Shown: positions 1 to 5,406 of the stretch, piece after piece
Layout of the letters: every line of letters starts with the position of its first letter
Position numbering within the stretch: position 1 is the first letter of the stretch
From: Chitinophagales bacterium
Lineage (GTDB): Bacteria > Bacteroidota > Bacteroidia > Chitinophagales > JAHDHT01
DNA length: 5,406 bases
Assembly (NCBI GenBank): GCA_020631175.1
Contig: JAHDHT010000074.1
Span: 12,139-17,544 of the forward strand
Direction: 5' to 3'
Notes under the pieces: generated by a model
What the model was told of the DNA's origin: nothing
Seen by the model: the letters and a program-made list of their open reading frames with translations, nothing else
Databases searched by the model: none
Position numbers and translations under genes: made by a program

Positions 1-2313
1 GCTGAGCCATTTACTGAAATCACTATTACTGGTGATGACGGACAAACAGCAACAATGACGGGTGACGGTTCAGGTATGTTCTCTGCTGCATTAACAGTAA
101 CAAATGATGAATGTGCTCCTGCGACTTATACATATACAATTGAGGTATTCGGTACTTGTACTAATATCACTACTGCTATCTTCTCTGAAGATATCACGGT
201 ATATCCTTCTAACATCGATCAGTTTGTAACTGTAACTATTGCAGATAACGAATGTATGGCAACTGCTTCTATCGATCCGTCTTGTTTGACTGGCGATATG
301 GCACCATATGTATATTTCGTTGATGATAACGGAGATAATGTTGGAACATCAGTTTCAGCAGGTTCATACCCTGGTGAATACGGTGATTGGACATTCAACT
401 ATGAGTACTTCTCTGCTTCTGCAAGCTGCTTAGCTGCTTCAGGTTCTCAGACAGTACCATACAACTGTGAAGAATCATTTATGATTGATGATCCATGTGC
501 TTGTGGTAACCCGGATAACTACTTCGCAAATGGTATCTTATACATGGAAGAAACCATTACGATTACTGGTCCTGCAGGTGATACCTGGACTTTAGACGCT
601 GGTAACTTAACAGACGGAGCTATCTATGATAATGCAGGTAACACAGTTACTTCTGTATTAACATTCACAGAATTAGTTCCTGGTATGTATGAGTTAATCT
701 TCTGGCATGAAGAAGTTGTTGGATTCGCTGGATTTGTATCTAATGGTGGTTACACAGCTCCTGTAGCAAATGCTTGTGGTCCTTGTTACTACCCACCAGC
801 ATGTGCATCTGATGCAGGTACATTAACTTACGGATCAGGTCCTTCGGTTTGTACTACAGATCTTCTTGACGCGACTACATTAGTTGCTCCTGAAGTTCCA
901 GCTGGATTTAATACATTATATGTATTGACTTCAGGTACAGGTCTTGTGATTGAGGCAGTTAATAACTCTCCATCATTCGGTCCTCTTGCTGAAGGTGATT
1001 ACACTATTCATACATTAGTATACGATCCTGCTACACTTGATCTATCAATCGTAGTTCCAGGTGTAACAACAGGATTTGATGTTAACGGATTATTACTACA
1101 AGGTGGTGGTGCTATCTGTGGTTCACTTGATGTAACGGGTCTTCCTTACACAGTGATCGATTGTACTCCTCCTCCAACATGTGGTAACGCTGCCGGTACA
1201 TTACCATCAGCTGTAACATTCTTATGTGCTGGTGACTTCCAGAACTTCAGTTCTGCAGGTGCTAATGTTGACAATGGTTCTGTACTTACATATGTATTAC
1301 ATAGCTGTGATAACAACACAATTGGTACTATCTACGATATCAGCAATACTGGTACATTCACAAACAATGGAACATTACCTACAAATGTTGAGCTTTCAGT
1401 TTCAGCAGTAGTTGGTACTCCTGGTGCGAATGGATTACCTGATCTTTCTGATGATTGTACATTCATCTCGAATTGTGCTCCTGTTGTATTGTTAGATCCG
1501 GTTGTAATCTCATCTCAGGAAATGTGTAACGGAGTTACAGGTGACTTCATGGTTGAGTTCACGATCACAGGTGGTGGTCCTGCTTATACAAGCACTCATG
1601 CATATGATGTTTCTGGTGACTATGTTAACCCGGCAACACAAGCTGGTCAGACTTACACATTCGGTCCAATCTCTGATGGTAGTACTTATACTATTACTGT
1701 TAATGATGACGACAAAGGTTGTTCTACTTCTTACACAAGTGCTCCGGTACAATGTGAGAAATTACCTATCGAGTTAATCTCTTACACTGGTGAAGCCATT
1801 GCAGAGGGTAACTTATTAAAGTGGGTAACTGCAACTGAGATCAATAACGATTACTTCACATTAGAGCGTTCTATCGATGGTATCAACTTCGAATTCTTGA
1901 ACGAGCAGGCAGGTGCCGGTACTACAAGTACTCCTCAGGCTTACGAGTTCTTAGATAAAGAAGCTCCAATGGGTGTATCATACTACAAATTATGGCAAAC
2001 AGATTTCGACGGTACTACCGTTGAAGTAGGAATCGTAACATTATACAGAGGTGATAGCGCAATCGAAATCACTGAGTTAATGCCGAATCCGGCCGTAAAT
2101 GATATCAGCGTTATCTACAGCATGGATAATGATAGCGAGATTTCAATTCTTGTTCACAACGCTCTCGGTCAATTAATGGCTGATAGAACTGAGCTTGCAA
2201 CTGCAGGTATGAACTCGGTTGATCTTGATATCACATCATTTGCTGCAGGTGTTTACACTGTAACCATCGTAAGAGGTGATGATATTGTAACTAAGAAGTT
2301 TGTTAAGGAGTAA
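1..2313 (+). CDS. Large modular secreted protein with T9SS type A sorting domain (5' partial)
   Basis: The frame is open from base 1, so the true start lies outside; 770 residues are visible. Modules, numbered from the window edge: about 1-160, beta-rich sequence with scattered Cys; about 163-262, a module opening DPCAC (164-168) and ending in a CGPC-type cluster; about 272-395 and 398-500, two modules that both open AGTL and share a YVL core, the first with YTIHTLVYDP; about 501-585, a further beta module ending in STYTITVNDDDKGCS-like sequence; 588-690, the LPIEL...LKW.TATE.N.DYF.LERSIDG region typical just before T9SS tails; about 694-770, the sorting domain, with MPNPAVND, then DITSFAAGVYTVTI and a terminal KKFVKE. 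By my count all 22 cysteines lie before residue 586. In this family the tail directs export across the outer membrane and is usually cleaved, often with surface attachment. No catalytic domain is recognisable, so an adhesive or structural role is inference. Codon use is strongly biased (TTC 25, TTT 7), unlike the downstream genes. Confidence 0.9.
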   Translation, partial: AEPFTEITITGDDGQTATMTGDGSGMFSAALTVTNDECAPATYTYTIEVFGTCTNITTAIFSEDITVYPSNIDQFVTVTIADNECMATASIDPSCLTGDMAPYVYFVDDNGDNVGTSVSAGSYPGEYGDWTFNYEYFSASASCLAASGSQTVPYNCEESFMIDDPCACGNPDNYFANGILYMEETITITGPAGDTWTLDAGNLTDGAIYDNAGNTVTSVLTFTELVPGMYELIFWHEEVVGFAGFVSNGGYTAPVANACGPCYYPPACASDAGTLTYGSGPSVCTTDLLDATTLVAPEVPAGFNTLYVLTSGTGLVIEAVNNSPSFGPLAEGDYTIHTLVYDPATLDLSIVVPGVTTGFDVNGLLLQGGGAICGSLDVTGLPYTVIDCTPPPTCGNAAGTLPSAVTFLCAGDFQNFSSAGANVDNGSVLTYVLHSCDNNTIGTIYDISNTGTFTNNGTLPTNVELSVSAVVGTPGANGLPDLSDDCTFISNCAPVVLLDPVVISSQEMCNGVTGDFMVEFTITGGGPAYTSTHAYDVSGDYVNPATQAGQTYTFGPISDGSTYTITVNDDDKGCSTSYTSAPVQCEKLPIELISYTGEAIAEGNLLKWVTATEINNDYFTLERSIDGINFEFLNEQAGAGTTSTPQAYEFLDKEAPMGVSYYKLWQTDFDGTTVEVGIVTLYRGDSAIEITELMPNPAVNDISVIYSMDNDSEISILVHNALGQLMADRTELATAGMNSVDLDITSFAAGVYTVTIVRGDDIVTKKFVKE

Positions 2314-2335
2314 TCCTTAGTAAATCATAAAACTG

Positions 2336-2367
2336 AAAAGCCCGATGCATTGCATCGGGCTTTTTTT
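2336..2367 (+). terminator. Strong rho-independent terminator of the secreted-protein gene
   Basis: A perfect inverted repeat has arms at 2336-2349 (AAAAGCCCGATGCA) and 2351-2364 around a single central base. In RNA the innermost pairs would open to a loop of about three bases. Seven T residues follow at 2361-2367. It begins 23 bases after the TAA of the upstream gene. The left A-tract supplies only four U residues in the reverse direction, so forward termination is the main role. Confidence 0.95.
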
Positions 2368-2374
2368 GTAGGAT

Positions 2375-2386
2375 CGAATTCATTCG
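2375..2386. repeat. Imperfect palindrome CGAATTCATTCG, possible operator site 1
   Basis: Ten of twelve positions are symmetric (CGAAT, two bases, ATTCG). It differs by one base from the perfect palindrome at 2477-2488, 102 bases downstream. It lies just after the terminator, in the region upstream of the SUI1 gene. A protein-binding role is inference from the repeated CGAA half-site; no known regulator motif is recognised. Confidence 0.4.
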
Positions 2387-2407
2387 CCCTTTTACTTTCT
2401 AAATAGC

Positions 2408-2435
2408 CGAACTTATTCAAACTTTTATAAGTTCG
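2408..2435. repeat. Nine-base inverted repeat, possible operator site 2 or hairpin
   Basis: Arms CGAACTTAT (2408-2416) and ATAAGTTCG (2427-2435) are perfectly complementary around a ten-base spacer. No T-run follows, so it is not a classical terminator. It shares the CGAA/TTCG ends with the palindromes on either side. It could bind a dimeric regulator or fold as RNA if transcription starts upstream. Confidence 0.45.
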
Positions 2436-2476
2436 ATTAATATCAAATCACGATTTATTAAGGAAAACAACAGTAG

Positions 2477-2488
2477 CGAATTAATTCG
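2477..2488. repeat. Perfect palindrome CGAATTAATTCG overlapping the promoter region
   Basis: This is a 12-base perfect palindrome whose end lies 11 bases before the TATATTTG element at 2500. It covers the spacer and edge of the expected -33 region, which is a usual place for a repressor or activator to act. It is 11/12 identical to the site at 2375-2386. An operator role is inferred from position and symmetry only. Confidence 0.45.
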
Positions 2489-2499
2489 ACCCTACTTCT

Positions 2500-2507
2500 T
2501 ATATTTG
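2500..2507 (+). promoter_or_regulatory. Bacteroidota-type -7 element (TATATTTG) of the SUI1-HAD-HAD operon
   Basis: TATATTTG matches the TAnnTTTG consensus recognised by the primary sigma factor of Bacteroidota. It is the only match I see in the intergenic region. No clear TTG -33 element is present; TTA at 2481-2483 is the nearest candidate and its spacing is short. The element ends four bases before the ATG at 2512, so a start site five or so bases downstream would give a leaderless or nearly leaderless mRNA. Being AT-rich, it could be a chance match. Confidence 0.5.
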
Positions 2508-2511
2508 AGTC

Positions 2512-2859
2512 ATGGCTAAGAAAAGCAAACGAAATAGGAAAGGTACAGTCTATTCAACTGATCCTGATTTTGAATATTCGTATCATGAAAATGAAGAGCA
2601 GGATACATTAGCTCCGGAAGAACAGTTGCTATATATAAGCAGAGACCGAAAGAATAGAGGTGGTAAGGAAGCTACAATTGTAGAAGGATTTATCGGTTCA
2701 ACAGATGATCTAAAGGATTTAGGTAAAACACTTAAAACTAAATGTGGAGTAGGAGGGAATGTGAAGGATGGATATATAATCATTCAGGGAGATAAACGAA
2801 ATAAGATAAAAGAAATCCTTGATGGAATGGGATACAAAACAAAATTGAAAGGTGGATAA
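2512..2859 (+). CDS. SUI1/eIF1-family translation initiation factor homologue (YciH-like)
   Basis: This 115-residue protein has the usual size for bacterial SUI1 proteins. Residues 1-11 are very basic (MAKKSKRNRKG), 12-43 form an acidic linker starting TVYSTDPDFEY as in Bacteroidota relatives, and 44-115 are the SUI1 fold. Family hallmarks visible: RDRKNRGGKEATIVEG (44-59), the LK.KCGVGGNVKDG segment (74-87), and IIIQGD (89-94), ending in a Gly/Lys tail. eIF1 relatives bind the small ribosomal subunit near the P site and affect start-codon fidelity; E. coli YciH can do so in vitro, but its role in bacteria is poorly settled. The ATG is forced: an in-frame TGA sits at 2506-2508 and the next Met is residue 106. 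No Shine-Dalgarno is present. It is the first gene of a three-gene operon and its end overlaps the next start by 8 bases. Confidence 0.93.
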   Translation: MAKKSKRNRKGTVYSTDPDFEYSYHENEEQDTLAPEEQLLYISRDRKNRGGKEATIVEGFIGSTDDLKDLGKTLKTKCGVGGNVKDGYIIIQGDKRNKIKEILDGMGYKTKLKGG

Positions 2860-3517
2860 GGGTTTTATTTTCGATATGGATGGAGTGATCATTAATAGTG
2901 AACCCATCTTTGATAAGCATTTTAAAGTATTCGCTGAAGAGCATAATTTTGAACTTCCTCATGATTACATAGATAAGCTAAGAGGTCTTGATGATCTGGA
3001 AATCTGGACACATATCAAGAAGGACTATAATTTACCCGGTGAACCATTAGAATACAATGAAGCTTTGCTCTCTCGAGTTAATAATGAGATTATCACCAAT
3101 GATAGTTTATTTCCGGAACCGGGTATACTTGAGTTAATCGCAAAACTTAAAAAGGCATCCATTACAATTGCTGTTGCATCAAGTGCAGATCGTAATCGAA
3201 TTAATCTAATCTTAAATAAATTCAAAATCACAAACTATTTTGATGCAATCGTTTCTGCTGATGATGTAGAAAGGGCTAAACCCGATCCTGCTATTTATTT
3301 GTTAGCAGCAGATAAAATTGAAAGAAGTCCGAAAGACTGCTGGGTTATCGAAGACAGTAAGCATGGGATCACTGCAGCAAAAGAAGCTGGAATGAGATGT
3401 ATTGCTTATTCAGGTGCATATGAAAACGCAGGCCAGGATCACGATCAGGCTGACATGAAAATCAAGTCTATAAATGAATTGGATTTAAATCATTTGTACC
3501 CTCATTTAAATGAATGA
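2852..3517 (+). CDS. HAD-superfamily hydrolase, beta-phosphoglucomutase-like subfamily
   Basis: This 221-residue cytoplasmic protein has all four HAD motifs. Motif I is FDMDGV, with the nucleophile Asp8 and acid/base Asp10; motif II is Ser110 in AVASSADRN; motif III is Lys143 in AKPDP; motif IV is Glu167-Asp168 in VIEDSKHGITAA. Residues about 15-85 form the helical C1-type cap. This is the layout of beta-PGM-like phosphatases and mutases, which form a phospho-aspartate with Mg2+; the substrate cannot be told from sequence. The start is GTG at 2852: a TGA in this frame at 2846-2848 blocks extension, and the first ATG (2876) would delete Asp8. The GTG lies inside the last codons of the SUI1 gene (8-base overlap), which implies translational coupling. 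The stop overlaps the next ATG. Alternatives are a phosphosugar or nucleotide phosphatase. Confidence 0.92.
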   Translation: MDKGFIFDMDGVIINSEPIFDKHFKVFAEEHNFELPHDYIDKLRGLDDLEIWTHIKKDYNLPGEPLEYNEALLSRVNNEIITNDSLFPEPGILELIAKLKKASITIAVASSADRNRINLILNKFKITNYFDAIVSADDVERAKPDPAIYLLAADKIERSPKDCWVIEDSKHGITAAKEAGMRCIAYSGAYENAGQDHDQADMKIKSINELDLNHLYPHLNE

Positions 3518-4128
3518 TAAATTCTATTAATCTTATATTATTTGATTTAGGAAATGTTCTCTTTCCTATTAATTTTTCAAGAATAAATGCTTTTGTAAGA
3601 GATAATTCTAAGATTTATTCTGAACAGCATTTCAAATTGTTTTATAAACAAAGCGAATTTATAGCGTTTGAAAAAGGGAAAATTGATGAACAAGATTTTC
3701 TCAAGTTTGTAAATGCGTATTGGTCATTGAATCTAAGCTATTCGGATTTTTATAAATGGTGGAATTCAATCTATGAAGAAGAACATCCCCAAATGAAAAA
3801 TCTTTTATTACAAGTCAAATCAAATTACAGAATAGCAGGATTGTCAAATACCAACATTACGCATCAACAGGAATGGCAAAACAGATATAAAGATTTATTG
3901 AGCTTGTTCGAAAAAGTATATTGCTCGCATGAATTACTTTATTCAAAGCCGGAAAATGAAATATATAAATTAACGCATGAACAGTTAAATTGCCCTGCAG
4001 AAGAGATTTTGTTTTTGGATGATAAAGAGGAAAACGTTGAGGCAGCTATGCGATATGGTTTTCAGGCAATCCAAGTAATTGGTTACGATGAAATATGTGT
4101 TGCTTTAAAAAGTAAAAATCTAATCTAA
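3514..4128 (+). CDS. HAD-superfamily hydrolase, YihX-like subfamily
   Basis: This 204-residue cytoplasmic protein is clearly HAD but of another subtype than its neighbour. Motif I is FDLGNV (Asp11, with Gly13 at the +2 position where most HAD phosphatases have the second Asp); motif II is Ser111 in GLSNTN; motif III is Lys145 in YSKPENEIY; motif IV is Asp169-Asp170 in FLDDKEENVEAA. FEKGKIDEQDF (52-62) matches the conserved E.G.I...F segment of the cap. E. coli YihX, a sugar phosphatase active on alpha-glucose 1-phosphate, has the same DLGNV, SNTN, KPE and DD signatures, so the missing Asp is a family trait and not decay. The substrate here is unknown. The ATG overlaps the preceding stop as ATGA, and it is the last gene of the operon. 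Codons are AT-rich (TTT 12, TTC 2). Its stop lies 8 bases from the convergent gene, with no terminator visible. Confidence 0.9.
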   Translation: MINSINLILFDLGNVLFPINFSRINAFVRDNSKIYSEQHFKLFYKQSEFIAFEKGKIDEQDFLKFVNAYWSLNLSYSDFYKWWNSIYEEEHPQMKNLLLQVKSNYRIAGLSNTNITHQQEWQNRYKDLLSLFEKVYCSHELLYSKPENEIYKLTHEQLNCPAEEILFLDDKEENVEAAMRYGFQAIQVIGYDEICVALKSKNLI

Positions 4129-4136
4129 ACCCTAAT

Positions 4137-5406
4137 TTATCTTATCAAGGTAACATTCCCTTTTTGCTCAAATCGTTCACCATTCTGAAGTGTGTATTGA
4201 ATGTGCCATACATAAACGCCCGGTTCCTGATCTATACCTTTATAAGTTCCATCCCACATGGTAGATAAATCAGAAGTGAAAAATAAGCGTTCGCCCCAGC
4301 GATTATAAATTATCAGATTAAAATCTAATAAAGCTTCAGTATTTAAAATATTGAAACGATCATTTAATCCATCCTGATCCGGAGTGAAAGCGTTTGGAAT
4401 ATAGATATCCTGATATTCAACAAGTACTCGCATACTATCAGAAACAGCACAACCACTTTCCGCATCATACAGTTCGATAATATAAATGCCATCTTGAGTT
4501 GGCTGAGCAAATGGACTTTCACAATTGGTGCAGTCAATTGAAGTATCAGTGCTTATCCAGTTAAACACTGTTTCAGCTCCGCCTGAATGACCAATGTTTA
4601 ATTGTATGGTTTCTCCATAGTTGACTACATATTCATCTTCGGTTACAATTTGTAAATCAGTAATTTCTACTTCATATGAAATTATACTTCCATTACATTC
4701 ACCGCCATTAATACTACAATCAATTGTATAAATACCAGATTGAGGGTAGCTGATTTCAAATGGACCATTTCCATTTCCTGAAAGAACTTCAGCCGAATTA
4801 AAATTCCAGATCAAATTTTGATCTGCATTTAATGCATCACCTGAATAATTAATCTCTATTATATCATTGATACAGTTAACAGCATCAAACTGAAAATCAG
4901 GTATTGGAGTTTCGGGAATATTAAATGTAAATGAGCTTTCGCCCGGGCAATTTCCAATTCCGGCATATTGAACGGTATACGTCTGTCCGGCTTCAAGGCT
5001 TCCAGTATCAATACTTCCATCAATAGGATTGATAAGCGCTCCATTATCAATACTGAAAATTCCTCCTGTTAAATTATTTTGAAGCTGAGGAGTTTCTCCA
5101 GGACAATATGTATTTTGATCATATGCTAAATTTAATTGTTCCGGTGCTTCAACAGTTATTGAGAAGCTGGAGGAGTTGGAGCATAAGCCATTAGTAGTAT
5201 ATTCAATTACATATGTATTGTTTGCACTTAAACTTGTTACATCAATTTCACCTGTTGAAGGATTAATTGAAATATTATCCGGTGATGAAAAGTTTCCATC
5301 CGGGTTATTTACAAATAAAGGCAAAACTGTTTCTTCTTCAATGCAAATCGTTTCGGCATATTCAAAACCTGCATCATCAAGATCAGTTATTTCAATTTCA
5401 AAACTC
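4137..5406 (-). CDS. Secreted Ig-like repeat protein with T9SS type B (gliding motility-associated) C-terminal domain (5' partial)
   Basis: The frame is open through the right edge, so the N-terminus and signal peptide are outside; 422 residues are visible, numbered from the edge. There is no good internal start: the first Leu-type codon (TTG near 5324) falls in the middle of a repeat. Residues 1-79 and 80-157 are two tandem Ig-like repeats; 158-250 a PKD-like module (LIWNFNSAEVL, then GIYTIDCSINGGEC); about 255-330 a module with the SIDCTNCESPFAQPTQDG pattern common in type B proteins; 334-422 the CHU_C/gliding-motility-associated domain, with IYIPNAFTPDQDGLNDRFNI, YNRWGERLF, WDGTYKG, PGVYVW and the ending KGNVTLIR. 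Type B tails direct T9SS export, often to the surface or medium, and are not the same as type A tails. No enzyme domain is visible; adhesion or matrix function is inference. Codon use is less biased than in the gene at 1-2313. Confidence 0.92.
   Translation of the reverse strand, partial: SFEIEITDLDDAGFEYAETICIEEETVLPLFVNNPDGNFSSPDNISINPSTGEIDVTSLSANNTYVIEYTTNGLCSNSSSFSITVEAPEQLNLAYDQNTYCPGETPQLQNNLTGGIFSIDNGALINPIDGSIDTGSLEAGQTYTVQYAGIGNCPGESSFTFNIPETPIPDFQFDAVNCINDIIEINYSGDALNADQNLIWNFNSAEVLSGNGNGPFEISYPQSGIYTIDCSINGGECNGSIISYEVEITDLQIVTEDEYVVNYGETIQLNIGHSGGAETVFNWISTDTSIDCTNCESPFAQPTQDGIYIIELYDAESGCAVSDSMRVLVEYQDIYIPNAFTPDQDGLNDRFNILNTEALLDFNLIIYNRWGERLFFTSDLSTMWDGTYKGIDQEPGVYVWHIQYTLQNGERFEQKGNVTLIR
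4935..5405 (-). repeat. Tandem Ig-like protein repeats (two full units and start of a third)
   Basis: Units at 5169-5405 (79 residues) and 4935-5168 (78 residues) each begin SF.I, carry a Cys 21-22 residues in, then an I.P..G.ID..SL.A...TY.V.Y core, a G.C turn, and end just before the next SF. The following PKD-like module also begins SF (SFTFNI). Since the first visible unit starts at the window edge, more copies probably lie to the right. The similarity is at protein level; DNA identity between units looks modest, so these are old duplications. Confidence 0.75.

Noticed and set aside
1510..1777. Open frames on both strands inside the left secreted-protein gene (for example 1510-1752 minus, 1541-1777 plus)
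   Set aside because: Their translations are low-complexity Thr/Ser/Leu/Val-rich shadows of the real frame, with no family features, and the real frame has clear protein-level repeats and domains.
2408..2435. Second terminator for the left gene
   Set aside because: The inverted repeat has AT-rich arms, a ten-base loop and no T-run after it, and a strong terminator already lies upstream.
2314..2511. Small RNA, riboswitch or tRNA in the intergenic region
   Set aside because: No tRNA fold, conserved riboswitch core or second terminator is seen; only short palindromes and the promoter element are supported.
2841..2860. Possible programmed frameshift fusing SUI1 to the HAD protein
   Set aside because: The A-rich overlap lacks a good slippery heptamer or a downstream structure, both proteins are complete with normal lengths, and a GTG start explains the arrangement.
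2583..2962. Minus-strand open frames across the SUI1 gene and the start of the first HAD gene
   Set aside because: They lie antisense to well-recognised domains and show no motifs or start signals of their own.
5322..5324. TTG codon as the true start of the right-hand secreted protein
   Set aside because: The frame continues upstream to the edge with repeat-like sequence (SFEIEI and a conserved Cys), and no signal peptide follows the TTG.

Overview
The window looks like chromosome from a Bacteroidota bacterium with fairly low G+C. The evidence is two different type IX secretion system (T9SS) C-terminal sorting domains, one type A and one type B, a TAnnTTTG-type -7 promoter element, and a lack of Shine-Dalgarno sequences. 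The repeat modules of the two secreted proteins resemble those of marine or environmental members (Saprospiria or Flavobacteriales style), but I cannot place it below phylum.

Layout. Positions 1-2313 (+) hold the C-terminal 770 residues of a large, modular, cysteine-containing secreted protein that ends in a type A sorting tail; its start lies left of the window. A strong intrinsic terminator follows at 2336-2367. A 198-base intergenic region (2314-2511) carries three CGAA...TTCG inverted repeats and a TATATTTG promoter element only four bases before the next start codon. Positions 2512-4128 (+) form a tight three-gene operon: an eIF1/SUI1-family (YciH-like) translation factor, a beta-phosphoglucomutase-like HAD hydrolase that starts on GTG inside the end of the first gene, and a second HAD hydrolase of the YihX-like type joined by an ATGA overlap. 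Positions 4137-5406 (-) hold the C-terminal 422 residues of a second secreted protein, with roughly 78-79-residue tandem Ig-like repeats, a PKD-like module and a gliding-motility-associated (type B) sorting domain; its start lies right of the window. It converges on the operon with an 8-base gap and no visible terminator.

How the genes work together. The two outer genes encode cell-surface or released proteins that need the T9SS; they have no visible link to the central operon. The operon couples a translation-initiation factor homologue to two cytoplasmic phosphatase or phosphomutase candidates of different HAD subtypes. The left secreted protein has strongly skewed codon choice, suggesting high expression; the operon genes do not. 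I see no RNA genes, CRISPR array, insertion sequence or phage signature. The most unusual elements are the probable leaderless start of the SUI1 gene, the palindromes upstream of it, and the overlapping non-ATG start after it. I do not see clear evidence of a wholly new system.
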